From Streptomyces longispororuber (GTDB lineage Bacteria > Actinomycetota > Actinomycetes > Streptomycetales > Streptomycetaceae), in assembly GCF_014656095.1 (NCBI RefSeq), contig NZ_BNBT01000033.1, positions 1-55,867 on the forward strand: DNA of 55,867 bases, in the 5' to 3' direction. The translations under genes and the position numbers were made by a program. The notes below the pieces were generated by a model that ran no database searches, had not been told where the DNA came from, and saw nothing but the letters and a program-made list of their open reading frames with translations. How positions within the stretch are numbered: position 1 is the stretch's first letter; each line of letters starts with the position of its first letter. This document shows, in pieces, positions 37,130 to 45,753 of the stretch.

Positions 37130-38677
37130 ATGAGTGCAGGGTCCACCGAACACTCGACCCCGTCCGACGGGCGCGGATTCGTGCGGCGTATCGGGCCGTT
37201 CCAGGCCACTGCCCTGAACATGAGCCAGATGTGCGGCATCGGGCCGTTCGTGACGATTCCGCTGATGGTGGCCGCGTTCGGGGGGCCGCAGGCCGTCATC
37301 GGGTTCGTCGCGGGGGCGCTGCTCGCGCTCTGCGACGGACTGGTGTGGGCGGAGCTGAGCGCGGCCATGCCGGGCTCGGGCGGCAGTTACGTGTATCTGC
37401 GGCAGGCGTTCCAGTACCGCACGGGGCGCCTGATGCCGTTCCTGTTCGTGTGGACGGCGATGCTGTTCATCCCCGTCGGGATGTCCACGGGCATCGTCGG
37501 GTTCGTGCAGTACCTGGGGTACCTGGCGCCCGGCATGGGGCAGACCACCGGCGACCTGATCGGCCTCGGCGTCATCGCGCTCGTGGTCGCGCTGCTGTGG
37601 CGCGGCATCGAGCACATCGCGCGGATCACGGCCGTGATGTGGGTCGTGATGGTCGCCTCCGTCGGGTGCGTCGTCGTCGCCTCGCTCACGCACTTCGACG
37701 CGGACATGGCGTTCACGTACCCGGCGGGCGCCTTCGCGGTGACGGGCCACCACTTCTGGATCGGCTTCGCGGGCGGCCTGACCATCGGCATCTACGACTA
37801 CCTCGGCTACAACACCGCCGCGTACCTGGGGGCGGAGGTCAAGGACCCCGGGCGCACCCTGCCCCGCGCGATCGTCTTCTCGATCCTCGGCATCATGACG
37901 ATCTACCTGCTGCTCCAGATCGGCACGCTCGGCGTGATCGACTGGCACCGCATGACGGACCCGGACGACGTGGCCTCGACGTCCGTGGCGTCGGCGGTCC
38001 TGGAGGAGACCTGGGGCAAGGGCGCCGCGGACACCGTGACCGTGCTCATCCTGGTCACCGCGTTCGCGTCCGTCTTCGCGGGCCTGCTCGGCGGCTCCCG
38101 CGTCCCCTACGACGCGGCCCGCGACCGCGTCTTCTTCCGCCCGTACGCGCGGCTGCACCCGCGGCACCGCTTCCCGGTGCTCGGGCTCGCGACGATGGGC
38201 GTGGTGACGTCCGCGGGCTTCCTGCTCGGCCGCCACACCGACCTGGCGACCCTGATCCAGCTCCTGACCGCGGTGATGGTCCTGGTCCAGGCCCTGGCGC
38301 AGATCCTCGCGCTGACGGTGCTGCGCCGCCGCAGGCCCGCGCTGCGGCGCCCGTACCGCATGTGGCTGTACCCGCTGCCCAGCCTCGTCGCGCTCGTCGG
38401 CTGGCTCGTCATCTACGGGTACGCGAACGAGAACTCCCCGGGCCGCCACCCCATCGAGTGGTCGCTGGCCTGGGTCGCGCTCGGGTGCGTGGCGTTCCTG
38501 GTGTGGGCACGCCGGGAGAAGGTGTGGCCGTTCGGGCCGAAGGAGATCCGGGAGGACTTCCCCGACGACGGCCCGGAGGAGGGCCCGGAGGAGGGCCCCG
38601 ACGACGGCCCCGGCGACGGCCGGTCGGCGGGCGGGGGCCCGGCCCCGGGTGAACCGGAGCCGGTGCCGGAGCCGTGA
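37130..38677 (+). CDS. APC family amino acid permease
   Basis: 515 aa, about 12 membrane helices. N-terminal helix 1 has the unwound GIGPF motif (LNMSQMCGIGPFVTIPLMVA), then AMPGSGGSYVYLRQAF and YDYLGYNTAAYLGAEVKDPG, all typical of APC amino acid/amine transporters. The C-terminal ~40 residues are soluble with repeated DDGPEEGPEEGP from a 12-bp DNA repeat. It converges on hutH, 36 bases apart, which hints at histidine or related substrate, but transport specificity is not readable. ATG 37130 is used; the ATG at 37121 runs into a stop. Confidence 0.9.
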   Translation: MSAGSTEHSTPSDGRGFVRRIGPFQATALNMSQMCGIGPFVTIPLMVAAFGGPQAVIGFVAGALLALCDGLVWAELSAAMPGSGGSYVYLRQAFQYRTGRLMPFLFVWTAMLFIPVGMSTGIVGFVQYLGYLAPGMGQTTGDLIGLGVIALVVALLWRGIEHIARITAVMWVVMVASVGCVVVASLTHFDADMAFTYPAGAFAVTGHHFWIGFAGGLTIGIYDYLGYNTAAYLGAEVKDPGRTLPRAIVFSILGIMTIYLLLQIGTLGVIDWHRMTDPDDVASTSVASAVLEETWGKGAADTVTVLILVTAFASVFAGLLGGSRVPYDAARDRVFFRPYARLHPRHRFPVLGLATMGVVTSAGFLLGRHTDLATLIQLLTAVMVLVQALAQILALTVLRRRRPALRRPYRMWLYPLPSLVALVGWLVIYGYANENSPGRHPIEWSLAWVALGCVAFLVWARREKVWPFGPKEIREDFPDDGPEEGPEEGPDDGPGDGRSAGGGPAPGEPEPVPEP

Positions 38678-38713
38678 CCGGGCCGAGGGACCGAGGGACC
38701 GAAGGGCCGGTGC

Positions 38714-40267
38714 TCAGGCCAGCGGGCCCGTGACCGGCTCCACGGCCGCGACGAGCCGCCCCTCGCGGACGAACGCCTCGGCCGCCGCCAGGTCCGGCGC
38801 CAGGAAGCGGTCCGGGCCGGGGCCCTGGACGCCCGCCTTGCGGACCGCCTCGATGACGGCACGGCTCGCGGGCGCCGGGGTGAGCGCCGGGTCCTGGGCG
38901 CGCAGCTCGACCGCGCGCGTGGCCGCGTACAGTTCGACGGCGATGATCCGGGCGAGGTTGCCGACGGCCGTACGCAGCTTGCGGGCCGCGGACCAGCCCA
39001 TGGAGACGTGGTCCTCCTGCATCGCGGAGGACGGGATGGAGTCGGCGGAGGCCGGCACGGCGAGCCGCTTCATCTCGCTGACCAGGGCGGCCTGCGTGTA
39101 CTGGGCGATCATCAGGCCGGAGTCGACGCCCGGGTCGTCGGCGAGGAACGGCGGCAGGCCGTGCGAGCGGTTCTTGTCCAGGAGCCGGTCGGTGCGGCGC
39201 TCGGCGATGGAGCCGAGGTCGGCGGCGGCGACGGCGAGGAAGTCCAGGACGTACGCCACGGGCGCGCCGTGGAAGTTGCCGTTGGACTCCACGCGGCCGT
39301 CGGGCAGCACGACCGGGTTGTCGACGGCGGCGGCCAGCTCCCGCTCGGCGACCGTCCTGGCGTGCGCGAGCGTGTCCCGCCCGGCGCCCGCGACCTGCGG
39401 CGCGCACCGTACCGAGTACGCGTCCTGCACGCGCGGCGCGTCGTCCTGGTGGTGGCCGGTGAGGCCGGAACCGGCGAGCACGGCCAGCATGTTGGCGGCG
39501 GCGGCCGCCTGGCCCGGGTGCGGGCGGACGGCGTGCAGCTCGGGGGCGAGGACCTTGTCGGTGCCGAGCAGGGCCTCCAGGCTGAGGGCGGCGGTGACGT
39601 CGGCGGACTTGTAGAGCACGTCCAGGTCGGCGAGGGCCAGCACCAGCATGCCCAGCATGCCGTCGGTGCCGTTGAGCAGCGCGAGGCCCTCCTTCTCGCG
39701 CAGCTCGACCGGGGTGATGCCGTGCTCGGCGAGCAGCTCGGCGGCGGGCCTGACGGTGCCGTCGGGGCCCTCGGCCTCGCCCTCGCCCATGAGGGTCAGG
39801 GCGCAGTGGCTGAGCGGCGCGAGGTCGCCGGAGCAGCCGAGGGAGCCGTACTCGTGGACGACCGGGGTGATGCCCGCGTTCAGCACGTCGGCCATGGTCT
39901 GCGCGACCTGCGGGCGCACCCCGGTGTGGCCCGAGCAGACCGTCTTCAGGCGCAGGAACATCAGCGCGCGGACCACCTCGCGCTCGACGCGGGGGCCCAT
40001 GCCCGCGGCGTGCGAGCGGACGATGTTCCGCTGGAGCTGCGCGCGCAGGTCGTGGCCGATGTGCCGGGTCGCGAGGGCGCCGAAGCCGGTCGAGACGCCG
40101 TACACCGGGTCGGGTTTGGCGGCGAGGGCGTCGACGATCTCGCGCGCCGCCGTCAGGGCGACGACGGCGTCGTCGCCGAGCTCGACGCGTGCGTCGTGCC
40201 GGGCGACGGCGACGACGTCCTGTGCGCTGGTACCGGACGTCCCTACGACCACAGTCTGCATATCCAT
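38714..40267 (-). CDS. hutH: Histidine ammonia-lyase
   Basis: 517 aa. Deaminates L-histidine to urocanate, first step of the Hut pathway. Seen: catalytic Tyr in VYGVSTGFGALATR (~53), the MIO tripeptide in YGSLGCSGDLAPLSH (~142; Cys-Ser-Gly rather than the usual Ala-Ser-Gly), LLNGTDGMLG, YSVRCAPQV and the C-terminal EDHVSMG. TACGCT is 7 bases before ATG 40267, so the mRNA is likely leaderless with this start. No other hut gene is adjacent; Streptomyces keep them dispersed. Confidence 0.96.
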   Translation of the reverse strand: MDMQTVVVGTSGTSAQDVVAVARHDARVELGDDAVVALTAAREIVDALAAKPDPVYGVSTGFGALATRHIGHDLRAQLQRNIVRSHAAGMGPRVEREVVRALMFLRLKTVCSGHTGVRPQVAQTMADVLNAGITPVVHEYGSLGCSGDLAPLSHCALTLMGEGEAEGPDGTVRPAAELLAEHGITPVELREKEGLALLNGTDGMLGMLVLALADLDVLYKSADVTAALSLEALLGTDKVLAPELHAVRPHPGQAAAAANMLAVLAGSGLTGHHQDDAPRVQDAYSVRCAPQVAGAGRDTLAHARTVAERELAAAVDNPVVLPDGRVESNGNFHGAPVAYVLDFLAVAAADLGSIAERRTDRLLDKNRSHGLPPFLADDPGVDSGLMIAQYTQAALVSEMKRLAVPASADSIPSSAMQEDHVSMGWSAARKLRTAVGNLARIIAVELYAATRAVELRAQDPALTPAPASRAVIEAVRKAGVQGPGPDRFLAPDLAAAEAFVREGRLVAAVEPVTGPLA

Positions 40268-40290
40268 ATTCAGGAGCGTACGCACTGAAT
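40268..40290 (-). promoter_or_regulatory. hutH promoter with inverted repeat
   Basis: ATTCAG (40268-40273) and CTGAAT (40285-40290) form 6-base arms around GCGTACGC (40276-40283). The -10 TACGCT (minus strand, 40275-40280) lies inside, so a bound regulator would cover the start site. Confidence 0.5.
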
Positions 40291-40331
40291 CGACCCGTGT
40301 CACTGGTCGGTCCCCGCCGGGCGGCTCCCCG

Positions 40332-40369
40332 GCGCTCCGCGCCTTGTCCTCAAACGCCGGACGGACTGG
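40332..40369 (-). repeat. Streptomycete GTCCGGCGTTTGAGGAC intergenic repeat (single copy)
   Basis: Read on the minus strand: CCAGTCCGTCCGGCGTTTGA, then GGACAAGGCGC. It is one copy of the same family that forms the array at 51139-51505 and the pair near 44375. Non-coding, between hutH and the GGDEF gene. Confidence 0.8.
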
Positions 40370-40388
40370 AACTTCCGTCCCGCCCCGG

Positions 40389-41528
40389 TCAACGACGGAA
40401 GCGGCGCCGTTCCCCCGGCCCCGGCGGGGGCGGGGAGTCCGCGAGGCGGACCACCGGGTCGTCCGCGCCCTCGCGGCCCGCCACCACCGGCGCCACCGCC
40501 CGCGCGGCCTTCGCGCGGTACTGCGCCGCGTCCGCGAGCCGGAACAGCCGCCGCGCGGAGCGGACCGGGCCGATCCGGTCCCCCGTGGAGGCGACCCCGC
40601 AGGCGACCCCGTCGCCCAGCTCCAACCGGGCCGCCCGCGCGCACAGTTCCTCGGCGACCCGGACCACCACGTCCGACGGCGGGCCGACCGAAAGCAGGCA
40701 GAACTCGTCGCCGCCCAGCCGCGCCGCGAGGGCGCCCGGCAGCATCGCGCCGCACAGCGAAAGCAGCGAGCCGAACCGCTCCAGGAGCCGGTCGCCGACC
40801 GCGTGCCCGAGCTGGTCGTTGACCTGCTTGAGGCCGTTCACGTCGCAGACCACGAGGCTGACGACGACGCCCTCCCTGCGGTGCCGCTCCACGGCCTCGT
40901 CCAGCCGTACGTCGACCGCGCGCCGGTTGGCGAGCCCGGTCAGGGAGTCGGTGAAGGCGAGGCGGCGCGCCTCCTCCAGGCGCTCGGTCTGGGCGACCCC
41001 GGCGGCGACCACGGACGCGAGGACCGTGGCGAAGTCCGCGTCGGCCCGGTCGAAGACCGGCGCGCCCACCGGCCGCGCCACGTACAGCTCGCCCCAGGCC
41101 CGCCCGCGCAGCACCACCGGCGCCACCACGCAGCAGCCGCGCCCGCGCCGGCGCAGCGCGGCCACCCGCTGGTGGCAGTAGCCCGCGCGCCCGTCGCCGC
41201 CGTGGCCCTCGGCCGTCTCCACCCAGGCGTACGGTTCGACGCCGCCCGACCAGCGCTCGTGCAGGAACTCGGTGATCTCCGGGAACTCGTGGACGGGATA
41301 GGCCTCGTCCCGGGGGAACTCCTCCTCCCCCGGCGCCCGCTCCCCCACGTTCGCGAGCACGCGCAGGCGCCCGCGCTCCCGCTCCCACACGGACAGCGCG
41401 GCGAAGCTCCCGGCGAGCCCCTGCCGGGCCCCCTGGGCGGCCGCCCGCCAGGACCCGCGCGGGCTGTGCGCGGCGGCCATCCCCTGCGCGAGCGCCACGA
41501 CAGCGCGCAGCCGAGCGTCCTGTCCCAT
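40389..41528 (-). CDS. GAF-like/GGDEF diguanylate cyclase
   Basis: 379 aa. Residues ~20-185 form a GAF-type sensor (WRAAAQGARQGLAGSFAALSVWE, GRGCCVVAPVVLRGRAWGELYVARP); residues ~200-345 form a GGDEF domain with SLTGLANRRAVD, VCDVNGLKQVND and intact ARLGGDEFCLL, so it should make c-di-GMP. The RxxD inhibitory site usually before GGDEF is absent (LPGA there). It may be the gene called cdgE in other streptomycetes; I am not certain. TAACCT 6 bases before ATG 41528 suggests a leaderless mRNA. Confidence 0.9.
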   Translation of the reverse strand: MGQDARLRAVVALAQGMAAAHSPRGSWRAAAQGARQGLAGSFAALSVWERERGRLRVLANVGERAPGEEEFPRDEAYPVHEFPEITEFLHERWSGGVEPYAWVETAEGHGGDGRAGYCHQRVAALRRRGRGCCVVAPVVLRGRAWGELYVARPVGAPVFDRADADFATVLASVVAAGVAQTERLEEARRLAFTDSLTGLANRRAVDVRLDEAVERHRREGVVVSLVVCDVNGLKQVNDQLGHAVGDRLLERFGSLLSLCGAMLPGALAARLGGDEFCLLSVGPPSDVVVRVAEELCARAARLELGDGVACGVASTGDRIGPVRSARRLFRLADAAQYRAKAARAVAPVVAGREGADDPVVRLADSPPPPGPGERRRFRR

Positions 41529-41619
41529 TGGAACAGGTTACGGACATTTCATACTTCTTGAGCAAATGGAGGCCGAGGTTCAGGAAGGCCCGGCGGGCAG
41601 GGGGGCGGGCAGGCGGGCC

Positions 41620-42414
41620 CTACTCCCCGGGCCACTCCGGCTTGCGCTTCTCGTTGAAGGCCGCCACGCCCTCGGCCCGGTCCCCGGAGAAGGCCACCGA
41701 GCGCCACGCCGCGTCCTCCACCTCCAGGCCGGTACGCAGGTCGAGCCCGTGGCCGAGGCGCAGGGCGCGCTTGGCGGCGCGCAGCCCGACGGGCGAGTTG
41801 GCCGCCATGCGCGCGGCGAGCGCGAGGGCCTCGTCGCGGTCCTCGCCCTCGCCCGCGACCAGGTCGACCAGGCCGAGATCGCGCGCCTCCGCGGCCTCCA
41901 CCCGGCGCGCCGAGAAGATCAGCTCGGCGGCGCGGGCCGCGCCGACGCGCCGGGGCAGGAGCTGGGTGCCGCCCCCGCCGGGGATCACGCCCACGGACAC
42001 CTCGGGCAGCCCGACCACGGCCGTCGCGTCGGCCACGATGACGTCGCAGGACAGCGCGAGCTCGAAGCCACCGCCGAGGGCGTAGCCGTGCACCGCGGCG
42101 ATGGTCGGCATCGGCAGCTCCAGGACGCCGGTGTACGCGGCGCGCGCGACGGGGCGCTGGCGCACCAGCTCCGCGTCCGTGAGGGAGTTCCGCTCCTTGA
42201 GGTCGGCGCCGACGCAGAAGGCGCGCTCGTGCGTCGAGGTGAGCACGACCACCCGTACGTCCCGGTCCGCGGCGAGCGCGTCGCAGGCCTCGGCGATGGA
42301 CCGGGCCATGCCGCTGGACACGGCGTTCATGGCCTTGGGCCGGTCCAGCGCGAGCTCCGCCACGTGACCGTGCCGGCGCACCCCCACGAACTCCCCGAAC
42401 CGCTGCTCGCCCAT
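41620..42414 (-). CDS. Enoyl-CoA hydratase/isomerase
   Basis: 264 aa crotonase-fold enzyme. CoA/oxyanion segment ERAFCVGADLKERN (~62-75), GYALGGGFELALSCD with the first catalytic Glu (~116), GLPEVSVGVIPGGGGTQLLP with the second Glu (~136), and C-terminal KRALRLGHGLDL. Both glutamates make hydratase activity likely in fatty-acid beta-oxidation. ATG 42414 has GGAGGGG upstream. A 12-bp palindrome TAACG-AC-CGTTA lies 21 bases upstream. Confidence 0.93.
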   Translation of the reverse strand: MGEQRFGEFVGVRRHGHVAELALDRPKAMNAVSSGMARSIAEACDALAADRDVRVVVLTSTHERAFCVGADLKERNSLTDAELVRQRPVARAAYTGVLELPMPTIAAVHGYALGGGFELALSCDVIVADATAVVGLPEVSVGVIPGGGGTQLLPRRVGAARAAELIFSARRVEAAEARDLGLVDLVAGEGEDRDEALALAARMAANSPVGLRAAKRALRLGHGLDLRTGLEVEDAAWRSVAFSGDRAEGVAAFNEKRKPEWPGE

Positions 42415-42434
42415 GACCCCTCCAGACTCCCGGT

Positions 42435-42446
42435 TAACGACCGTTA
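42435..42446 (-). promoter_or_regulatory. Palindrome upstream of enoyl-CoA hydratase
   Basis: TAACG-AC-CGTTA, perfect 5-base arms, between likely promoter and start codon. Possible operator for a fatty-acid-responsive TetR-type regulator; weak evidence alone. Confidence 0.35.
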
Positions 42447-42563
42447 CCCCGCGATCATGTCAGCCCGGGCGCGCCCTGGGTACCCGTACCGGAGCCCCGG
42501 GCCGGGCGGGCGGACGGACAGCCGTACCGGCTGAGCGGACGGACGCCCGTACCGGACGCGGTG

Positions 42564-44225
42564 TCAGCCGCGGCGCGTGAGCAGCCAGGGCTCGACGACG
42601 CCGAGGCCGCGGACCGGCCGCTGCCACATGGGCTGGAGCGCGAAGCGGTACGAGGGCGGCTCCTCGCCCTCCTTCTCGGCGCGCTCGGCGAGCGCCGCGG
42701 CCTCCGTCTCGGAGGCGGGAGCGTCCCCGGTCCGGGTGAGCTCCTCGGCGAGCGCCCCGTCGACGAGCACGGCGTCCCGGGGCGCTATCGAAGTGAGGCG
42801 CGACGCCAGGTTCACCGTGGTGCCGAAGACGTCGCCCATGCGCGTGGTGACCGTGCCGAAGGCGATGCCGACGCGCAGCTCGGGCATGGTCTCGTCGTTG
42901 GCCATGGTCTCGATCAGCCGCAGCGCGATCTCCGCGGCGGTCCCGGCGTCGTCGGCGGCGAAGAGCACCTCGTCGCCGAGGGTCTTGATGAGCCGTCCGC
43001 CGTGCGCGGCGACGAGGTCGGCGGCGGTGGTCTCGAAGGCCTCGACCAGCTCGCCGAGTTCCTCCTCCTCCATGCGGCGGGTCAGCCGCGTGAAGCCGAC
43101 CAGGTCCGCGAAGCCGACGGCGAGCCGCCGGTCGACCATCTCCTCGTCGTCGGCGGCCTGCACGACCCGGCCGGTGGCGGCGGCGAGCTGGCGGCGCCAG
43201 ACGTAGACGAGGAACTCCTCCAGCTCGGGCAGGAGCAGCTCGACGAGGGGGTACGTCACCTCGGTACGGGTCATCCCCGGCTCGGGCGGCTCGGTGAGCC
43301 CTTCGAGGAACGAGTCGATCTGCCACTCGGCGAGCCGGGCCGTGGTCTGCCCCGTCGACCGCGCCACCTGCACCGCCATGGCCTCGCTGAGCAGCCCCGC
43401 CTCGACCAGGCCCGCGAGGCGGCGCAGCGCCAGCACGTCGGCCTCGGTGAGGGCCTTGGCCTGGCCGATGTCGGGGAAGCCCATGGCCCGCCAGAAGCGG
43501 GACGCCAGCTCCATGGAGACGCCCGCGCTGCGGGCCGCCTGGAAGGGGGTGTAGCGCCGGTCGGCACCGAGGATGAGCTGCTCCAGGCGCAGGGCCAGGG
43601 GGTCCTTGTCGTCGTCCGCGTCGTCGCCGTCGCCCCCGCCGCCCCGGCCGAGGTGGTCGACGTGGTGGACGTGGTCGGCGGCGTGGTCGGCCTGGTCGCG
43701 GTTGTCGTACCGGCCGGGGCGCCGGGAGTCCCCGGCGAGCTGGGGGTCGACGTGGGAGTCGACGGGGTTCGCCGTCCGGTCGAGGGCCTCCGCGAGCGCG
43801 GGGTCCTTGCGGGGCGGGCGGTCCGCAGCGCTCTGGCCGTCTGCGGCGCCGGGGCGGCCTGCGGCGCTCTGGCGGTCCGCACCGCTCGGGCGCTCCTCGG
43901 CACCGGGGCGGCGCACGGGGCCGGGACCGTCCGGAGGGCCGGGGCGGGCCTCGCCGCTCGGGGAGCCGCCTGCGCCGTCCTCTCCGGCCGGGGCCGGCCC
44001 CGGGACGCCCTCGGCGGCCGGGCCGCCCTCGGCGTCCGGGGCGTCCGATCCGTCCGGGGTGCCTGTGCCGTCCGGGCCGCCTGGGTCGTCCGGGCCCGCC
44101 GGCCGGTAAGGGTCGTCCGGCTTCTCGGACGCCGCCGCCCCGGCGGCCGACGGCCCCGCCGGGCGGGGCTCACCGTCGGGGGCGGGCTGTGCGCCCTGGC
44201 CGGAGCCGGTGTCGTCGACGGTCAC
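42564..44225 (-). CDS. cya: Adenylate cyclase, class III
   Basis: 553 aa. Makes cAMP, which in S. coelicolor is needed for germination and normal development. Residues ~1-200 are Ala/Pro/Gly/Asp-rich and disordered; ~210-350 contain helices including a MerR-like pattern (ADVLALRRLAGLVEAGLLSEAMAVQVAR region); the catalytic domain (~370-530) has FADLVGFTRLTRRM (metal Asp), LIKTLGDEVLFAA (second Asp), and GDVFGTTVNLASRL (Asn/Arg transition-state pair). All class III residues appear present. GTG 44225 start. As I recall, its position next to birA and pccB matches the cya gene of S. coelicolor. Confidence 0.92.
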   Translation of the reverse strand: MTVDDTGSGQGAQPAPDGEPRPAGPSAAGAAASEKPDDPYRPAGPDDPGGPDGTGTPDGSDAPDAEGGPAAEGVPGPAPAGEDGAGGSPSGEARPGPPDGPGPVRRPGAEERPSGADRQSAAGRPGAADGQSAADRPPRKDPALAEALDRTANPVDSHVDPQLAGDSRRPGRYDNRDQADHAADHVHHVDHLGRGGGGDGDDADDDKDPLALRLEQLILGADRRYTPFQAARSAGVSMELASRFWRAMGFPDIGQAKALTEADVLALRRLAGLVEAGLLSEAMAVQVARSTGQTTARLAEWQIDSFLEGLTEPPEPGMTRTEVTYPLVELLLPELEEFLVYVWRRQLAAATGRVVQAADDEEMVDRRLAVGFADLVGFTRLTRRMEEEELGELVEAFETTAADLVAAHGGRLIKTLGDEVLFAADDAGTAAEIALRLIETMANDETMPELRVGIAFGTVTTRMGDVFGTTVNLASRLTSIAPRDAVLVDGALAEELTRTGDAPASETEAAALAERAEKEGEEPPSYRFALQPMWQRPVRGLGVVEPWLLTRRG

Positions 44226-44285
44226 GCCTGCTGCCCTTCCGATCTGCCACGGTCAGATATCGACCGGCGCCAACTTTACGGCAGG

Positions 44286-44301
44286 TGTGCCGCAGCTCAC
44301 G
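44286..44301. promoter_or_regulatory. CRP-like site upstream of cya
   Basis: TGTGC-CGCAGC-TCACG, matching the core of TGTGA-N6-TCACA (GTG-N8-CAC). It is about 60 bases upstream of the cya start, so cAMP-Crp feedback on cya is possible. Short motif in GC-rich DNA; could be chance. Confidence 0.35.
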
Positions 44302-44374
44302 TCGGCGCCGCCCAGGGGGACGGTACGGCCCTGCCGCGGCCCGCACTCCGGCGACAGCGGCAAGCGGACGGAAT

Positions 44375-44570
44375 CAGCCCGTCCGGCGCTTGCGGACGAG
44401 GCCGAAGGCCGATGCAGCGGGGCCCGAGAGCCAGGGACCGCCCCGCCCCGAGGGCCGGTACGCCCCCCAGCCCCTACCGCGACGACGGCGAGAAGCCGAG
44501 ACGAACCAGCCCGTCCGGCGCTTGAGGACAAGGCCCCAAGGCCGATGCAGCGGGGCCCAGGAGCCGCGGC
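44375..44570 (+). repeat. Two copies of the CAGCCCGTCCGGCGCTTG repeat
   Basis: Copies start at 44375 and 44507 (132 bases apart, twice the 66-base period of the array at 51139). Both continue GGACRAGGCC and GCCGATGCAGCGGGGCCC. Non-coding; the 44226-44585 gap holds these, the cya promoter region and the CRP-like site. Confidence 0.8.
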
Positions 44571-44585
44571 CCTGCGGCAGGGCCG

Positions 44586-45467
44586 TCAGCCAGTGCCCCG
44601 CACGTGGACGACGTCCCCCGCCGCCACCGGCTCCCGCACCCCCTCCGCCGTGGCCAGGACGAGCCGCCCGTCCCCGTCGACGGCCACCGCCTCGCCGCTC
44701 ACCGCGCGCCCCCCGGGCAGTTCGGCCCGCACCTGGCGCCCCAGCGTCGCGCACCCGGCCGCGTACGTCTCCTGGAGCCCGCAGGCCGCCGGGTCGCCGC
44801 CGGCCGCGCGCCAGTCGCCGTACCACTGCTCCAGCGAGCGCAGCACGGCCCGCAGGAGCGGGTCCCGGTCGGTGCCCTGGGCGCCCGCGAGGGCGAGGGA
44901 GCCCGCGTGCGGCACGGGGAGCTCGTCGGCGCGCAGGGTGACGTTGACGCCGATGCCGACGACGACGCCGTCCGCGCCCGCGCGCTCGGCGAGGATGCCG
45001 CCCGCCTTGCGCTCCTCGCCGTCGACGGTGACCAGCAGGTCGTTGGGCCACTTGAGGGCGGTGTCGACGCCCGCGGCGCGGGACAGGCCGGTGGCCACGG
45101 CGACACCGGTGAGCAGCGGCAGCCAGCCCCAGCGCTCGACGGGCACCTCCGCGGGCTTGAGGAGGACGGAGAAGAACAGGCCCGAGCGCGCGGGCGCGCT
45201 CCACCGGCGGTCGAGGCGCCCGCGCGCCGCGCTCTGCGCCTCGGCGACGAGCACGGCCCCCTCGGGCAGCGCGTCGGCGCGGCCGGCCAGGTCGCTGTTG
45301 GTGGAGCCGGTGGACTGCACGACGTCCAGGGAGCGGTAGAGCCCGCCGTCGCGGACCAGCGCGCGGCGCAGCGCGGCGGCGTTCAGGGGCGGGCGGTCCA
45401 GGTCGCTCCAGCGACCCGCCGCGGTCCCGGGGTGCTGTGCGTCGTCTGAGGCATGGGAGGGCGTCAT
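44586..45467 (-). CDS. birA: Biotin-[acetyl-CoA carboxylase] ligase
   Basis: 293 aa. Attaches biotin to the carrier lysine of AccA2-type subunits. Motifs: STGSTNSDLAGRA, AARGRLDRRWSAP, LKWPNDLLV, GGILAERAG, GIGVNV. There is no N-terminal helix-turn-helix, so it is a group I ligase that cannot repress transcription like E. coli BirA. TAGGGT is 7 bases before ATG 45467 on its strand, so the mRNA is likely leaderless. It is divergent from pccB, its functional neighbour. Confidence 0.95.
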   Translation of the reverse strand: MTPSHASDDAQHPGTAAGRWSDLDRPPLNAAALRRALVRDGGLYRSLDVVQSTGSTNSDLAGRADALPEGAVLVAEAQSAARGRLDRRWSAPARSGLFFSVLLKPAEVPVERWGWLPLLTGVAVATGLSRAAGVDTALKWPNDLLVTVDGEERKAGGILAERAGADGVVVGIGVNVTLRADELPVPHAGSLALAGAQGTDRDPLLRAVLRSLEQWYGDWRAAGGDPAACGLQETYAAGCATLGRQVRAELPGGRAVSGEAVAVDGDGRLVLATAEGVREPVAAGDVVHVRGTG

Positions 45468-45507
45468 GCAAGCCACCCTAGGTGTGGTAAACGCCGCACT
45501 GCACAGG

Positions 45508-45525
45508 CGTATCCACGCCGATACG
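45508..45525. promoter_or_regulatory. Palindrome in the birA-pccB divergent region
   Basis: CGTATC-CACGCC-GATACG, perfect 6-base arms, about 30 bases upstream of the birA -10. Candidate operator for shared control of biotin ligase and carboxylase genes. Confidence 0.4.
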
Positions 45526-45753
45526 CTACGAGTCAGTAGCCAGCGCCACGGGGGGTGTCCGACGGGTCGGCGCAGGGCGGGGCGCGGCGTCCGGCGCGTG
45601 CGCTCGCCGGCCGCCGGAACGGCCTCGTGGCACCGCAGCCAGGGCGTTCCGGCCGCGCGGTGAGCGGGCCGGGGCCCGCGCCGCCGCGGCGGCCCGCCGG
45701 ACACCCCCTGGGCGTCACCGTCCCCTTTTGAGCAGGCAGGGAGCCGCGTCCCG

